A stretch of 64,000 bases of DNA from Quercus robur (GCF_932294415.1 NC_065535.1:68069362-68133361), one strand, 5' to 3'. Numbered from the stretch's first letter, positions 1-11,808 are shown. The notes: generated by a model not told the origin, from the sequence alone. Numbers and translations: made by a program.

Positions 1-376
1 GTCCTTTAAATAATGGTTCAAACGAATCTTAAATCAGGCTTCAAATGGACAAGTTATGGGCTTTTTTCATGTCGTTGATTTTTGCTGAAACTCAAATCTT
101 GATAGATTGAAAGGTATCGAGCCAGCTTTCAAGGAGGCAGAAGGTGACTTAGAAGGGCTAGATTGATTGAGATGTATCGAGGAGGTACCAAGATAGCTAT
201 CAAAGGTATCGAGAGGTATTGAGCCAACTATCGAGGTACATGCTGAAATTCATTTTTCTTGAGTAAACTTTGTGTCTTCAACTTAATCTTCAATTACAAC
301 TTTAAAACACATCAAAACTCAATAGAAGAACATAATTTGGATTTTCTTGACAATACCAAAACACATAAACCTTAGA
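1..376 (-). repeat. Partial 3' LTR of a degenerate copia-type element
   Basis: This stretch is repeated, with scattered mismatches, at 1676-2087. Both copies share a block rich in TCGATAGATCGAG-like words and the same right end (AACCTTAGA here, AACCTTACA there). Just to the right (377-400) the minus strand reads ATTGACAAAAGGGAAGATT, a polypurine tract, which marks this copy as the 3' LTR of a minus-strand element. The LTR continues beyond the left edge of the window. Confidence 0.6.
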
Positions 377-1222
377 ATCTTCCCTTTTGTCAATCCATGA
401 CAAAACCTCAATTACAAAAATATCCCAGTTACAAAGAATGAATCCATATTCAACTAAACTAGCCTAATCCATATTCAACTAAAAAATTGGCACAAAACCC
501 CAAAGTACATAATGCTCCCCCTAAGTAAATAAAACACATCTCCCCCTTACAAAAAACATGTATTGCTCCCCTAACATGTAGAAACTCCAAATACCAATTT
601 TCTCCCCCTTCTTGTCATGATTGACAGAAAGCTACAAAGTGTTACCAAGGAAACATAGAAGGGATCAAAAGGGCACAAAGAATCCATAAACAAACATCAA
701 TAGAATGAAAACAAGATGCTATGGATACTAAGGGGACAACATATGGTAAATAAGAATGACATACTCATGGAATGCAAACAAATAAAACTCCCACTATAAA
801 GAGCAAGGGTATAAGAACAACATTCTTCCATTTTAAAAAAATTATAGAAAAACTGTTAGAGAAAAAACATTTTGAGGAGAAAAATGAATCACAAAAAAAA
901 AAAAAAAAAAAAAAAAGAGAGAGAGAAAGATTGCACACAGAATACCAATATTCTCTCTTTCATTTTATGCAAATCTTGACACTATGTGACCCATGAACAA
1001 AGGTATTCAAACACTTCTAAGCATGATCACTTAAGACTATTTCGCATGAAATAAAAATTCATGCATACAAGGGGTTTTCATGTGCTCAGTGTCTTATAAA
1101 ATCATATCAACCTCAAAAATAGAGAAAAAGTTATGAAAAGAAACATTATAAAAAATTCCAAGGATTTCAAATCAATCAAAGGGTATTGACCAAGAAAAAC
1201 CAATAAAACAAACTAGTTTTAC

Positions 1223-1274
<52 letters not shown>

Positions 1275-1400
1275 AGGGGAACCTTCCCAAAAAGCAATCC
1301 ATTATAGTAAAAATAAGTTTAAGATCTAGTAAAACCCTTATCCCTAAACTTTACAATCCCAATAGATAAACTTACAATAGAAACCTTCTACTGCATTAAA
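377..1400 (-). other. Remnant internal region between the two left LTR copies
   Basis: About 1 kb separates the two LTR copies, far too little for a coding copia interior. It holds further polypurine-like blocks on the minus strand (for example around 600-622, complement of CTCCCCCTTCTTGTCATGAT), and two poly-A runs (about 897-916 and 1226-1271). No gag, pol or primer binding site was seen, so the interior is mostly deleted. Confidence 0.45.
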
Positions 1401-2086
1401 ACCCCTGAACTCTCAATATATGAACCCTCCACGAATAACGCACCCACAAACACAATCAGAACCTTTGACTGACTCCAAGAACTTCTTAAGGGTTTTCTTT
1501 ATAGCAATAAGTATGTGGTGGTTGCTATAGCTTTAGCTTATTCACCAAACAAACTTTAGATTTACTTTGTATCTTTGGTATGGTGAAATTGAGAGAACTT
1601 GGTTACAAAAAACCTAGTAGTAAAAATGGTGTGTTTCTCTCTCTATAAAAATCCTTCTAATAGATGGCTTATAACATTCTTTAAAAATCGGCTCAAATAG
1701 ATCTCAAATCATGCTTCAAATAGACAAGTTATGAGCTTTTTCATGTCGCTAATTTTTGCTAAAATGCGAATCTCGATAGATCGAGATGTATCATGGAGGT
1801 TTCAAGATACCTATCGAGAAGTATCGAGCTAGCTATCGAGGAGGCAGAAGGGGGGGCCTAAAAGAGCTCAATAGATCGAAAGGTATCATGAGGTATTGAG
1901 ATAGTTATAGAGAGGTATTAAGTTAGCTATTGAGGTACATGTTGAAAATAGACATTTTATGAGCTTTTCTTAAGCAGGCTTTGTGTCTTGAACTTGATTT
2001 TCAATTACAACTTTAAGACACATTAAAACTCAATAAAAGAACAAAATTTGGCATAGTTTGACAATACCAAAACGCATGAACCTTAC

Positions 2087-2087
<1 letters not shown>
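1400..2087 (-). repeat. 5' LTR copy of the same degenerate element
   Basis: Positions 1676-2087 match 1-376. On the minus strand it begins TGTAAGGTTCATGCG, a proper TG start. The left limit is not visible because the first copy is cut by the window edge, so 1400 is a guess. It ends next to a (TA)n tract into which the following copia element inserted. Confidence 0.5.

Positions 2088-2128
<41 letters not shown>
2088..2128. repeat. (TA)n microsatellite, insertion site
   Basis: A nearly pure TA tract. Its continuation is found at 9248-9262 on the other side of the copia element, so the element landed inside this microsatellite. TATAT on both sides is the likely 5-bp target duplication, but it cannot be told from the repeat itself. 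Confidence 0.7.
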
Positions 2129-2132
<4 letters not shown>

Positions 2133-3008
2133 TGTTTGTTTGTTTAAACCCCTTTAAAGCAAATTGTTTAACATACTATATTAGTCAAGTAATTACTTAG
2201 GTTAAGTATCTAGATCTAGGTTAAACGATAATCAATCATATCATGCAAAGTAGCGGAAAATGAATAACACCACGATATGATGACCCAGGAAAACCAATGA
2301 AACCAACAATTTCAAGGTAAAAACTTGGGGAGGATTTGATCTAACTATGCTCAAGGTAAAACATATCCACTAATAGAGAATTGAAGTTTTTACAAAAGAT
2401 TTAACCCTAAATCTATTGCTACCTCCAGTAGTAACTTACTAACACAACCACATGCAAGTTTCGAATCCATGGACTCCTTCTCTCTTAGATTTGCAGCACA
2501 TAAGCACCCACGCTTGTAATTTTGAGATCCCACTCAAAGGTTTCAGATCATGACTTGTTGATCTATGCAGCAACTAGATTCCACCAGCACTTAATTGTAG
2601 ATCTTATTTCAGTAGACGCTTGTAGAGTTAAAAGGTACAAAACCTCTCATATCTCACATAAGTAACTCACAAGTCCTCCAAGAGTCTTCAAAACATGGCT
2701 AGGGTTTTCCTTTTATATGTAGGAGTGTTGGACTGAAACCCTAAACATTTTCGCGAGCTTAGGCCTGTTTTAAAATTCTACAAAAATTATTTTTCTACGA
2801 TTCTCGATCGATCGAGCCTTATCCTTCGATCGGTCAAGCTTCATAGAAAATTAATTATTTTTCCTGCAGCTTGTACATTTTTGAGTTTTGACCTATACAA
2901 CTTTGACCAATGTCTAACACCTATCCTAAACATGTTTTTGTTCTCGGTTTGCCAACACTTACAAGTTGAAATTCTAAATATTTAATCCTAAATCTTTAGA
3001 ACGTAATA
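2129..3008 (-). repeat. 3' LTR of the copia-type element
   Basis: About 880 bp, starting TGTTTGTTTG on the plus strand. It matches 8375-9247 throughout. Its outer minus-strand end is decayed (TATTACGTTC instead of TGTTAGGTTC). The minus strand carries the word TATAAAAGG near 2719, a likely TATA box also present in the other two copies. Confidence 0.85.
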
Positions 3009-3025
3009 ATCTTCCTCTTTGGCAA
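3009..3025 (-). other. Polypurine tract of the copia-type element
   Basis: The minus strand reads GCCAAAGAGGAAGATTAT right before the 3' LTR. A purine-rich stretch at this place is the plus-strand primer of LTR retrotransposons and confirms the orientation. Confidence 0.6.
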
Positions 3026-3528
3026 TCTGTGACATAACACACTTAAAAAAAGAATTGCTCAACTCAAGAATTAGCCCAACTTACACATTATTGCCCAAAT
3101 ACAATTCCATCACAATCCACTAACTATCAATTGCTAGAATAGACAGCAGATGAGAAAGAATTAACCTGTAAATTCCTAAAACACTCAAAACAAAACCATA
3201 AACGCATGTGTGGAAATTATAGTATAAATCCAGTAAATAAAAACTGAACTTGAATTCACAAAACATAAGAGATAGACAGAATATCAAAAGAATAAACATC
3301 AAATAAACTATCATAGTCAATGAACCAGCAATGTTTGTGAAACAAGAACAATAAATTAAAACAAATATACATCAAAACAATGAGAAGAAAAAAAAAATCA
3401 AAATCTCTCATCGACAAAACACTAAACAACTCCCCATAAATACAAAATCTCTCTACCCTACCCCTAAATACAAGAGCCCTAACCTAAACCTACTCCCCCT
3501 TTTTGTTAGGTATTGCCAAAGGCAACCA

Positions 3529-4673
3529 TCAAGGGTCAGAGGATGGAGGAGGTGGAAAAGCACTCCTATACTGGGCAAAATCTGCCCTCAAGGCAGCAAC
3601 CTTAGTGAGTAGCTCATCAATAAGCTGTCCATGAGCCACCTGAGTAGTCATAAATGACTCTATAATGGCACGAAATGAGAAAGGAGGGGTAACAGTAGGG
3701 TCAACAGTATCATCATCACCAACAAGATCCATAGCTGCAATATGATCCACATGAACCTCCTCAGCAGCAGGCTGATCACCAGAGGCAAGAGCTGTAGTAG
3801 AAGCTTCACCTCTTGGTCTCTTTGAAGTCCCAGTGCTTAGTTCAACACTCTTCATCTAAGCCTGTTGCTATCTAAGAAAAGTGGTTCCTATAGGGGCAAC
3901 GATATGAACTAATTCTAGAGCAGGAAAGTCTTCTAACCCTAGAAAATTCAACACCCTATATATAAACACAGGAAAGAACAGCTTTTGTGCTTTGGATTTA
4001 CTCCTATAAATTTCAACAATGGTCTGAATGAATAGGAAAGGAAAACACATGGACCCGTCTATGATGAAGGCATAAAGGAAAGCACATATGTCTAAAGGAA
4101 TGGTGTGAACATGAGAGATAGGGAAGATGTTATGACAAGCTATCCTTAAGTAAAGATAGTTAAGCTCAGTAAACTCACATGAGTTTATCCTTGGTTTAGA
4201 TCCCCAAGTTATTGATCTTCCACAAAGTAAAGACATCACATCATTTATAGAAGGAGACTCACTATATGGATATGTGGGTCTACGAACCAAAGGTACACCT
4301 AGAGTTTTAGAAACTACACGTTTAGTTATCCTAAACTCTTTACCTCTAATCCAAGTAGTCAAATAATGACTACCTGTATCCTTAGAATAAACATAGATGG
4401 TTCGAGTAGAACTTTCTAATCAAGGCAGTAGAAGGAGGATCAGAAACATCACACAAGGATACCCAATTCCTAGACACTAGACTCCTACGAATGGAAGGAT
4501 CTAACTCATCTAGGATAATCTGTCTTTCCCCCCAAATAGACCTAAACTTGGTTAAGGTCTCAAAAATTTCTTCAGACCTAGTTGTAGGAAACCTAACCCT
4601 ATCAACCTAAGTAGAAGAGGATGATGTGGTTCTATTGGCTTTGGTCTTATACTTTTTACCAACCTTAGGAGAC
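3529..4673 (-). pseudogene. Broken ORF of the 'putative plant transposon protein' type inside the copia element
   Basis: The minus strand reads from an ATG at 4673 (MSPKVGKKYKT) through a lysine/serine-rich start, then a folded region with TTWIRGKEFRITKRVVSK, a Trp/Arg-rich middle and a long hydrophobic part, and ends with an acidic, proline-rich tail (stop at 3529). At least one in-frame stop (about 4606), a frameshift near 4385 and a stop near 3866 break it. The overall look (RNWV start, GxPL and WG motifs, DICAFLYAFI, low-complexity C terminus) is that of the plant-specific domain often called Transposase_32 or putative plant transposon protein, found in many LTR elements in place of pol. 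Its function is unknown. It sits directly upstream of the polypurine tract in the same direction as gag. Confidence 0.6.
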
Positions 4674-6789
4674 ATGACCAAGGGTAAAGAAAAAGGAAAA
4701 ACTAAAACAAAACAAAAACCAAGGGCAGACAACATCAGATAGAGTTAAAGCACAAGATAACATGAAATTTTAAAAAACTATATGATGCATGATGTATATA
4801 CACATATGATGCATGATCTAATGCTCTAAAACAGTTCAATTTTATCTCAATTTTGAAAACCCTAATTTTCCAAAAACCCTTATATTGATCAATTGAACAA
4901 CACAAAAAGTATAAAAACATGTTATAATCACTCAATTAAACAATATCATAAGCCAATTTCAATCAATTTTACCCAATTGAACAAAATCCCCAAAATTCCT
5001 CAAGAAAACATAAACCCAAATTTCAAAATTTTGAAGAAATCATGAAATTTTTGAAATTAAAGTATGTGAATCATGTTTATATGATGCATGAACAAAAACC
5101 CACCAACAAATTGGATCAAAACAATCAAAATCATCAAAAACCCTAAAATCTCTTTAGTTCGAAATTTTTGAAAAATTAATGAAAAATTCATGAATGCATA
5201 TAATATAAGCAAAAAAGAGGGTCAAAAGAGTCTTACCAGATGTTTGGGAGAAAAATCTTTGAAGCTTTGACTCAGAACAAGACAAAAAAAAAAATGACTA
5301 AGAGGAATTGAGAGAGGGATCAAAGAAGATGACCAAAAAAAAAAATGAAGAACAAGGTTCAGATTCCTCTTATTTCTTTTCAAAAAATGATTTTCGATCG
5401 GTTGGAATGAAACAAGCCAGGAATCGAAAATATTTTAAAAACAGGTTCGACTGATCGAAAGGAATTAAAGGAGTAATCGAGTCGAGTTTTAGCCTTAAAA
5501 ACTGGGGGCTTTTTTTTTTTTTTTTTTCTATCGGTCGAAAAACAGGTTCAATCGATCAAATCTTGAAAAATCAGAAAATTTTGAAAACCTGGGAATTTTC
5601 TGTAGAAATATTTTTAAAAGGGTTTTTATGATATGAGATGCATGTTAATGATTCCAAATATTTTCAAAAACTCTTTCCCTTCAATCAAATCAAAAAAATT
5701 TATCAAGCTTCAAAAATTTTCCTCACACAATTTTTACCTCAAAACCCCAAAAAGTATTAAACATTTCAAGAAGCACAATTTTGGATGGCCACAAAAAGTA
5801 ACACACAATCACGTGCACAGAGTTTAACAAATACTTGCTTGTGGTGTGTGCAGCTAGTAAGTGTATGAAATACCTAAAAATGTGATATGTAGATGAAAAT
5901 TAAATGCAATTCTACATTATCAATCACATAAGTTTGAAAGTGACTATCACCTAAAAAATTACATCATATAACTCTCACATCTCCTAGAAAACTTGCAATC
6001 ATGTAAAAGCATTTTTCTTTTATTCTTTTTCTTTTGATGCCTTTTTTTTTTCTTTTCTTTTTTCTTTTGAATTCTCTTTTGATTTTCACATTCTTTTCAT
6101 AATTAACACCTCATTTAATCTTGTTGTGCAAGTGCTACACCTTATCGAGCACGACTTTTATAATTTGCACACAGGTGTTCATGTTTGACGAGTAACAGTG
6201 GTGAGATTGTTATTTATGCCTTTCTCCTAGGATTTTTTAGTCCTTACCATCAAAAGAATGTGACTTCAAAATCAATAGCATGTGTTTAAAATTATAAACA
6301 ACTCACACAATATAAGCACTACATAGCACAAATTAGCAAAGTACAGAAAAAATAGCTCATCTAAACTAAACAAGGTACACAATCATGAAATGCAAATTTC
6401 ATAGGCCAACCTCAATTACACACTTGAAGATGTGTAATACAAACAATTTTCTTTTTCTTTTTTTGGGAAAACTTAAAAACATCATAAATAGACTTAGAAT
6501 GAAATGCATGAATGTAATGCAAATGCAAATCCTAATTAAAAAATTTTTAAAAAAAATGGTCACAAGAGATCGAAAGAATTTACACAAAGACCATGTTAGA
6601 CAGACTCACTGAGACTGAGTCTTTTGCATCCACACTCTTTTAGATACAAACTTGGAATTGGAGTTTCTAGATAAATTAGGTCTAAATTCAACTCCTGTAT
6701 TGGCATAAAGGTTAAGAACCTTTACCAATTCATAAAATGGTGCCATAGGATCTTGTGCTTTTGGCACAAACATTTTTTGTTTGGTTGCT
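4674..6789 (-). other. Interior of the copia-type element without recognised coding
   Basis: AT-rich sequence with poly-T/poly-A runs and several words of the form CGATCGGTCGA around 5390-5540, which resemble pieces of the LTR. It may be leader sequence for the ORF at 3529-4673 or a second decayed insertion. No domain could be read on either strand. Confidence 0.4.
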
Positions 6790-8345
6790 TACTTTGAAGC
6801 TTGCAACTTAAAACAATTTGGGCGAGTATGCCCAGTTCCACCACAAAAAATGACAAAACCATTGAGGTTTGTGTTGTTTCTTGCTTCCAGGATGATTGGG
6901 ATTCTTGGGTTTTGACTCACTTAGATCTACCTTAGTTCTCCTAATAGCTAGAACTTCTTTCTTAGGTACCTTAACTTCAGGTAAAGAAATAGATGTAACA
7001 AGTACAAACTTAGGAGGAAGAACAACAGAAGTAGAAACACTCGATACAAACCCTAACCCTGTCTTATCATAAAAATATTTTTAAACATTTAACATATCAT
7101 CTAGTTTAGAAGTAGAAGTCCTATCGAGTTGTTCTCTAGCAACAGATAATTCAGATTCTAAACTTTTAACTTTCTCAATCAAAGACAAGTTCTCAATCTT
7201 AACAGAGATTTATGAGTTCATTAACATCAAACAGTTTGACCAACAAATTTTTCTTTTCTTGTTTGAGAATGTTTATCTTCTTTAAACCTATGTCAACATT
7301 CATGGCACCCTTTGCTGCAATCTTGCAAAGCTTATTATAAGCCTCTTGCAAGTCAGCATTCTAAAAGAGTTCCCATCAAAAGGGCTCTACTCAACAATTT
7401 CAGGCTCACTTACTTCAACAATAGTAGTGAAAGCCATGAAATTTCCTTCTTGGTCACTTTCAGACTCGTGATCAGAAACTTCATCACCACTACGGGTAAC
7501 AGCCATAGTCTTACCCTTAGATCTCAAGTAAGTAGGACATTCTGACCTAAGGTGACCATAACCTTGACAACCAAAATACTGTTGGCCTAAAGAATTGTTA
7601 GAGGATTGAACAACCTTATCTTTTGATTTTTCAGAATTTTTATTTTTGGTTGTTTCATTCTTCTTCACATTCTTAGTGTCAACATTGTTTCGATTTCTTG
7701 CCTTTCTATTATTATTCCTCAAAAAGTTTCTAAAGTTCTTGGCAATATAAGCTATCTCTGTAGAAGAGATTTCATCATCAAATCCACCATCATCTACATC
7801 ATCAACAGATTTAAGAGTCATAGATTTGGATTTGTTGGTTTTGAGTAGGTCAGACTCATAGGACTGTAGAGATCCTGCAAGTTCATCAACAAGGATGGTG
7901 TCCACATCTTTGCTTTCTGTTATAGCAGTGACTTTGGGTCTAAAATCCTCTATTAAGGATCTAAAAATCTTCCTAACTACTTTAGCTTGATCATATACTT
8001 CACCCAAATTAAAAAAGCAAAGTTCACTGTGTCATTCAGTTTGGCATAGAACTCATCAAAAGTTTCATCATCAAACATCCTGATGCTTTCAAACCTAGAG
8101 GTCAATTGCTACAATTTATTAATTTTTATTTCCTTAGTGCCTTCATGCATAATTTGCAAAATATTCCAAGCAGTATGAGCAACCTTTACATTAGAAATTC
8201 TTGTAAACTCTTCCATAAAAACAACATTGAATATGGCATTCATAACCTTGCTATTAAAGCTTGCTGCTTCCTTTTGAGTAGTGTTCCATTCACTAACAGT
8301 AGTGGTAGGTCTCTCCCAGCCATTCTCAACAGAAAGACACACCCA
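6790..8345 (-). pseudogene. gag: Decayed copia gag (UBN2-type) with two zinc knuckles
   Basis: Three minus-strand pieces in the right order. 8342-8109 covers the gag N-terminal part (ENGWERPTTTVSEWN, then AHTAWNILQIMHEGTK). 8007-7387 continues with KIFRSLIEDFRPKVTAI, an acidic linker and a first zinc knuckle in which the first cysteine is now tyrosine (YFGCQGYGHLRSEC instead of CX2CX4HX4C). Near 6900-6820 a second knuckle is legible only across a one-base frameshift in a T run (C..C....H....C in the GGTGHTRPNC context). This two-knuckle layout is typical of plant copia gag-pol. Frame breaks near 8050, 7380 and 6850 make it a pseudogene. The primer binding site lies directly upstream at 8361-8372. 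Confidence 0.75.
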
Positions 8346-8360
8346 AACAAGAGCTAACCT

Positions 8361-8372
8361 ACTCTAATACCA
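8361..8372 (-). other. Primer binding site, initiator tRNA-Met type
   Basis: The minus strand reads TGGTATTAGAGT two bases after the LTR end. The usual plant copia site is TGGTATCAGAGC; the relative at 60582 has that exact word. Two changes suggest decay. Confidence 0.8.
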
Positions 8373-8374
8373 CT

Positions 8375-9247
8375 TGTTTGTTTGTTTAGACCCCTTAAAG
8401 CAAATTGTTTAACATAATATATTAGCCAAGTGATATTTGGGTTAATTATCCAAATCTAGGTTAAACGATAATCAATCATATCATGCAAAGCAGCGGAAAA
8501 TAAATAACACCACGATAATTTGACCTAGGAAAACCAACGAAACCAACAGTTTCAAGGTAAAAACCTGGGGATGATTTGACCTAGCAATCCTCAAGGTAAA
8601 ACAAATCCACTAATAAAGAATTGAAGTTTTTTCAAAAGATTTAACCCTAAATCTATTACTACCTCCAATAGTAACTTACTAACATGATCATGTGCAAGCT
8701 AGGAATCCACGGACTCCTTCTCTCTTGGATTTGCAGCACACAAGCACCCACGCTTGTAACTTTGAGATCTCACTTAAAGGTTTCATAACACAGTTTGATT
8801 ATCTATGCATCAGCTAGATTCCACTAGCACTAGATTGTAGATCTTGTTCCGATAGATGCTTGTAGAGTTAGAAGGTACAGAACCTCTTAAATCTCACATG
8901 AGTAACTCACAAGTATTCCAAGAGTCTTCAAAACGTGGCTAGGGTTTTCCTTTTATATGTATAAGTGTTGGACTAAAACCCTAAACGTTTTCACGAGCTT
9001 GGGCCTATTTAAAAATTCTACAAAAATTATTTTTCTGCAATTCTCAATCGGTCGAGCCTTATCCTTCGATCAGTCGAGCTTCATAGAAAATTAATCCTTT
9101 TTCCTGCAGCTTGTACATTCTTAAGTTTTGACCTGTATAGCTTTGAGCAATGTCTAACACCTATCCTAGACGTGTTTTTTTCTCAGTTTGCCAACACTTA
9201 CAAGTTGAAATTCTAAACATTTAATCCTAAATCTTTAGAACCTAACA
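8375..9247 (-). repeat. 5' LTR of the copia-type element
   Basis: 873 bp. Starts TGTTAGGTTCTAAAG and ends CAAACAAACA on the minus strand. It carries an ATATAAAAGG word near 8960 that is probably the promoter TATA box. It matches 2129-3008 and, less closely, 59743-60579. Confidence 0.88.
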
Positions 9248-9312
9248 TATATATATATATATACACACAAATGTATGTGTATTTATAAGTGAGAGAGAGA
9301 GAGAGAGAGAGA
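9248..9312. repeat. (TA)n followed by (GA)n microsatellite
   Basis: TA tract at 9248-9262 (the other half of the copia target) and about ten GA units at 9291-9312. The GA tract lies just inside the intron that follows the GH1 exon at 9318. Confidence 0.8.
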
Positions 9313-9317
9313 AAGAC

Positions 9318-9608
9318 CTGTAGAGCAGAAGTGGAGCAACCAAACTTGAAATCAGCAGGGAAGTCCTTTCTTTTTACTTTCTTGGGATTAGAAATTACTG
9401 TAGGTTGGACTACTTGGACTCCAGTGAGAACTTCATCAAGAGTTGTAGTTGGTGGAACAACATGTCCTTTCCAATTTTTAATGGTAGTTTCTGATTTCTT
9501 TAAAGAACCCAAATCAGCCATAGATGGCCTCATTGTCAATGCAAGGTTAAGTGCCACATAAAGAAATAGATAAAGAGAGAGATCAAGCAATGCAAGGTTA
9601 AGTGCCAT
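9318..9608 (-). pseudogene. Orphan first exon of a GH1 beta-glucosidase gene (copy B)
   Basis: The minus strand codes for an N-terminal GH1 piece: MRPSMADLG, then a Pro/Thr-rich stretch, ending KRKDFPADFKFGCSTSALQ, which is the start of the GH1 barrel (family pattern DFPxxFxFGxxTSAYQ). The exon ends in CTACAG followed by GTCTTTC, a good donor at the place where GH1 genes have their first intron. A 50-bp direct repeat (GCAAGGTTAAGTGCCA at about 9540 and 9591) has duplicated the start region, so two starts are possible. There is no signal peptide. Nothing of exon 2 onward follows: the copia element at 2129-9247 and an older LTR element occupy the intron. The same MRPSMADLG block occurs at 17690, so this is one of two related copies. 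Confidence 0.75.
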
Positions 9609-9753
9609 ATTAAGAGAGAGAGAGAGAGATGAAACTTCAAAGGATGGTTAGGGATCTAGAGCTGAGGGCTATCTATAGATTTAAGGTGATCATAAAAGAG
9701 TTCGGAAAATTTGTTTAACATCATTAGCTTTGTCTCATCTATCTATCTATTTC

Positions 9754-9785
<32 letters not shown>

Positions 9786-10007
9786 AGCTGAAATATATCA
9801 TTTATTATTGTTATGCTGCTGTTAAACCACATCATCCACACAATTTTAAACTCTCCCTGTCTATTTTTAACTCTTTTTCTTTTTATTAATTCACAACTTA
9901 CCTTTTATCCTCCTTTATCTTTGGCTTTTCTTATTCACATCATTTTACTATAAATTTGCAATTCTCTCTCCCATTCTATGTATGGCTTTCCCACATAAAA
10001 ATATTAT

Positions 10008-10052
<45 letters not shown>

Positions 10053-10929
10053 TTTACTATTTTTTTATGGATTTTTTTTTATCTTGCATGTCTACTTTAG
10101 GTTGATTAATTTTTGTATTTTTTAGAACTCTACTTTGGGTTGATGTGGTTTAGTTTTGTGTTTTTAAATTTATATTTTTCCTTTTATTTGATTTCATAGA
10201 TGTTATCTTATTGCATTACAAAGATAGTATATACAAATATAATGTTAGTCTATACATAGCATGACTTAGATAATTTGGTATTTATTACTATATATTTTAT
10301 TTTTAATCTTTTTCTTCTCATCTTATTTACTATAAATTTGTTATTATCTCTCATATTCTCTCCTAAAAATAACTATTACTATATATTTATTAATTTTAGT
10401 AATTTGTTTCAATAAAATTGCACTTTGCCCTCCTCAACAATATTATTGATCCTTTTTAAAGGCTATAAGAAAATGTTTGTTGATCTAAAATTTAAAATAA
10501 ATTTAACAAGCTCAAAAAAATTAGCATAACAACAAAATTTATTAATAGCAAACTTAAGACCAAACAACACCCCAAAACAAACCCATGACAGACACATACA
10601 CAAAAAGAGAGAAAAATGGTCTAAAAAGAAAAAGGCACCCAACACGCAAGACACTAAAATAAATAAATAAATAAAATTTAAACTAAGTGAGACCTTGGAC
10701 TAGGGGCAGGAAAAGGGAGGCGTTGGGCCTGGGCAAGTGGGCAACTGCAGCACAGCACAACACAGTCGTAGCAGTAAATAGACTAGCATCGTGCCACCAC
10801 CAGTCCACTATCCTCAAATTTGGTATTATTTCCTTTTTTTTTTTTATTGGAATATCTTATCTCTCTCATAAATCTCTATTGCCAAAAATTGCTAAACTTT
10901 GTTGGTTGATTAGCTTGATTTGATAATTT
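9609..10929. other. AT-rich region with a (TC)n microsatellite
   Basis: Holds TA repeats near 9751-9778 and a long TC tract at about 10015-10047. No coding signal or transposon end could be supported. A GC-richer block at 10687-10800 was checked on both strands without a match. Confidence 0.4.
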
Positions 10930-11480
10930 AAGTTATGAAGAAAATAGACAGAGAGGCAGAGATGAGAGAATTCTCTCCACAAATTACACTCACCGAAAAT
11001 AGAAGAAAGAGAGAGGTAGAATGCTCAATCTCTCTCTCTTTCTCTCTTTAATAAATTTAAAGAGAGAAAGAGATATTTGCAACTTTGAAATTTATTGGTT
11101 AGTTGTTGAGTGCTTGTGTGCATAGTGTTGGTGTGTTGTGTGTAGTGATTTGTAGATTATTGAATATTTAATGAGATGATAAATTCAAATTATATTTATT
11201 TTTAGATTATGAAAAAGTCAACAACAAATATTTGATTTTTTCAAAAAGAAAAGATTCAAATGATTTCAAAGATTTAAAAAAACGCCAAGATTCCTTTTCT
11301 TAAATAATTGCATTGTAATTTATTTAAAATAATAATAATGATTTGTGTATTTGTCTTTGTTAATGGTTTGTTAATACTAAATGAATGCTTATTTGAAGTT
11401 TCATAACTTCTTTTTTTTTTTTTGGTTTATACTTATGCCCCTCTAACTCCAAGTCCTGGCTCCATCCTTACCCCATCTCC
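10930..11480 (+). mobile_element. Fragment of a hAT-type transposon (transposase N terminus)
   Basis: From an ATG at 11209 the plus strand reads MKKSTTNI then, across small frameshifts, FF.KRKDSND-like words. This matches the start of the zinc-finger MYM/TTF type hAT transposases of plants (MKK.TTI.SFFKRK). It is preceded by a plausible splice acceptor (TTTTTAG at 11205). The block at 11436-11464 (CCTCTAACTCCAAGTCCTGGCTCCATCC) looks like a decayed hAT terminal repeat (family form ends in CCTGGCTCCGCCACTG). The other end was not found. It lies next to the last legible exon of GH1 copy A and probably removed its 3' end. Confidence 0.4.
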
Positions 11481-11808
11481 ATGCAAACCATCAAAGCCCT
11501 GCCCGAATGAAGTACCCCTTCACATTGACTCCCTTTCTACACTCAAAAGAGTTAGAAAATTTTCTTGACCTTGTTTATCATCTAATGCAATCTCTATGGG
11601 AATAGTGTCATCTCGATTATCTGGATATCCTGTTGCAAGTTGCAAGGCATAACTTGGTCATTTCCAAAGAAAAGGACAAAAAATATATACTTTGAACTTA
11701 AACCAACCCACCAACTATTCTCGGTACGCAACATAGAATTTGATATTATGGTACTCTTGCTTCATATAAATCAATGCATCCCTTAATCCTTGTGGATAGA
11801 CATAAATT

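Larger units (their letters stand above)
2129..9247 (-). mobile_element. Non-autonomous Ty1/copia-type LTR retrotransposon, pol replaced by another ORF
   Basis: About 7.1 kb, read on the minus strand. The 5' LTR is at 8375-9247 and the 3' LTR at 2129-3008; they align along their whole length with scattered substitutions. The minus-strand start is TGTTAGGTTCTAAAG. A primer binding site (TGGTATTAGAGT) follows the 5' LTR and a purine tract precedes the 3' LTR. In order, the interior holds a decayed gag with two zinc knuckles (8345-6790), about 2 kb without recognised coding, and a broken ORF resembling the putative plant transposon protein family (4673-3529). No protease, integrase, reverse transcriptase or RNase H was found, so mobility would need proteins from a relative. 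The LTRs are the same family as the one at 59743-60579, which has pol but no gag. Insertion was into a (TA)n tract in intron 1 of a dead GH1 gene. Confidence 0.85.

Noticed and set aside
772-996. 74-codon ORF rich in Lys at the left side
   Set aside because: It is built on a poly-A run and lies in the deleted interior of an LTR element.
9289-9561. 90-codon plus-strand ORF
   Set aside because: It is the complement of the GH1 first exon, which has clear family motifs on the minus strand.
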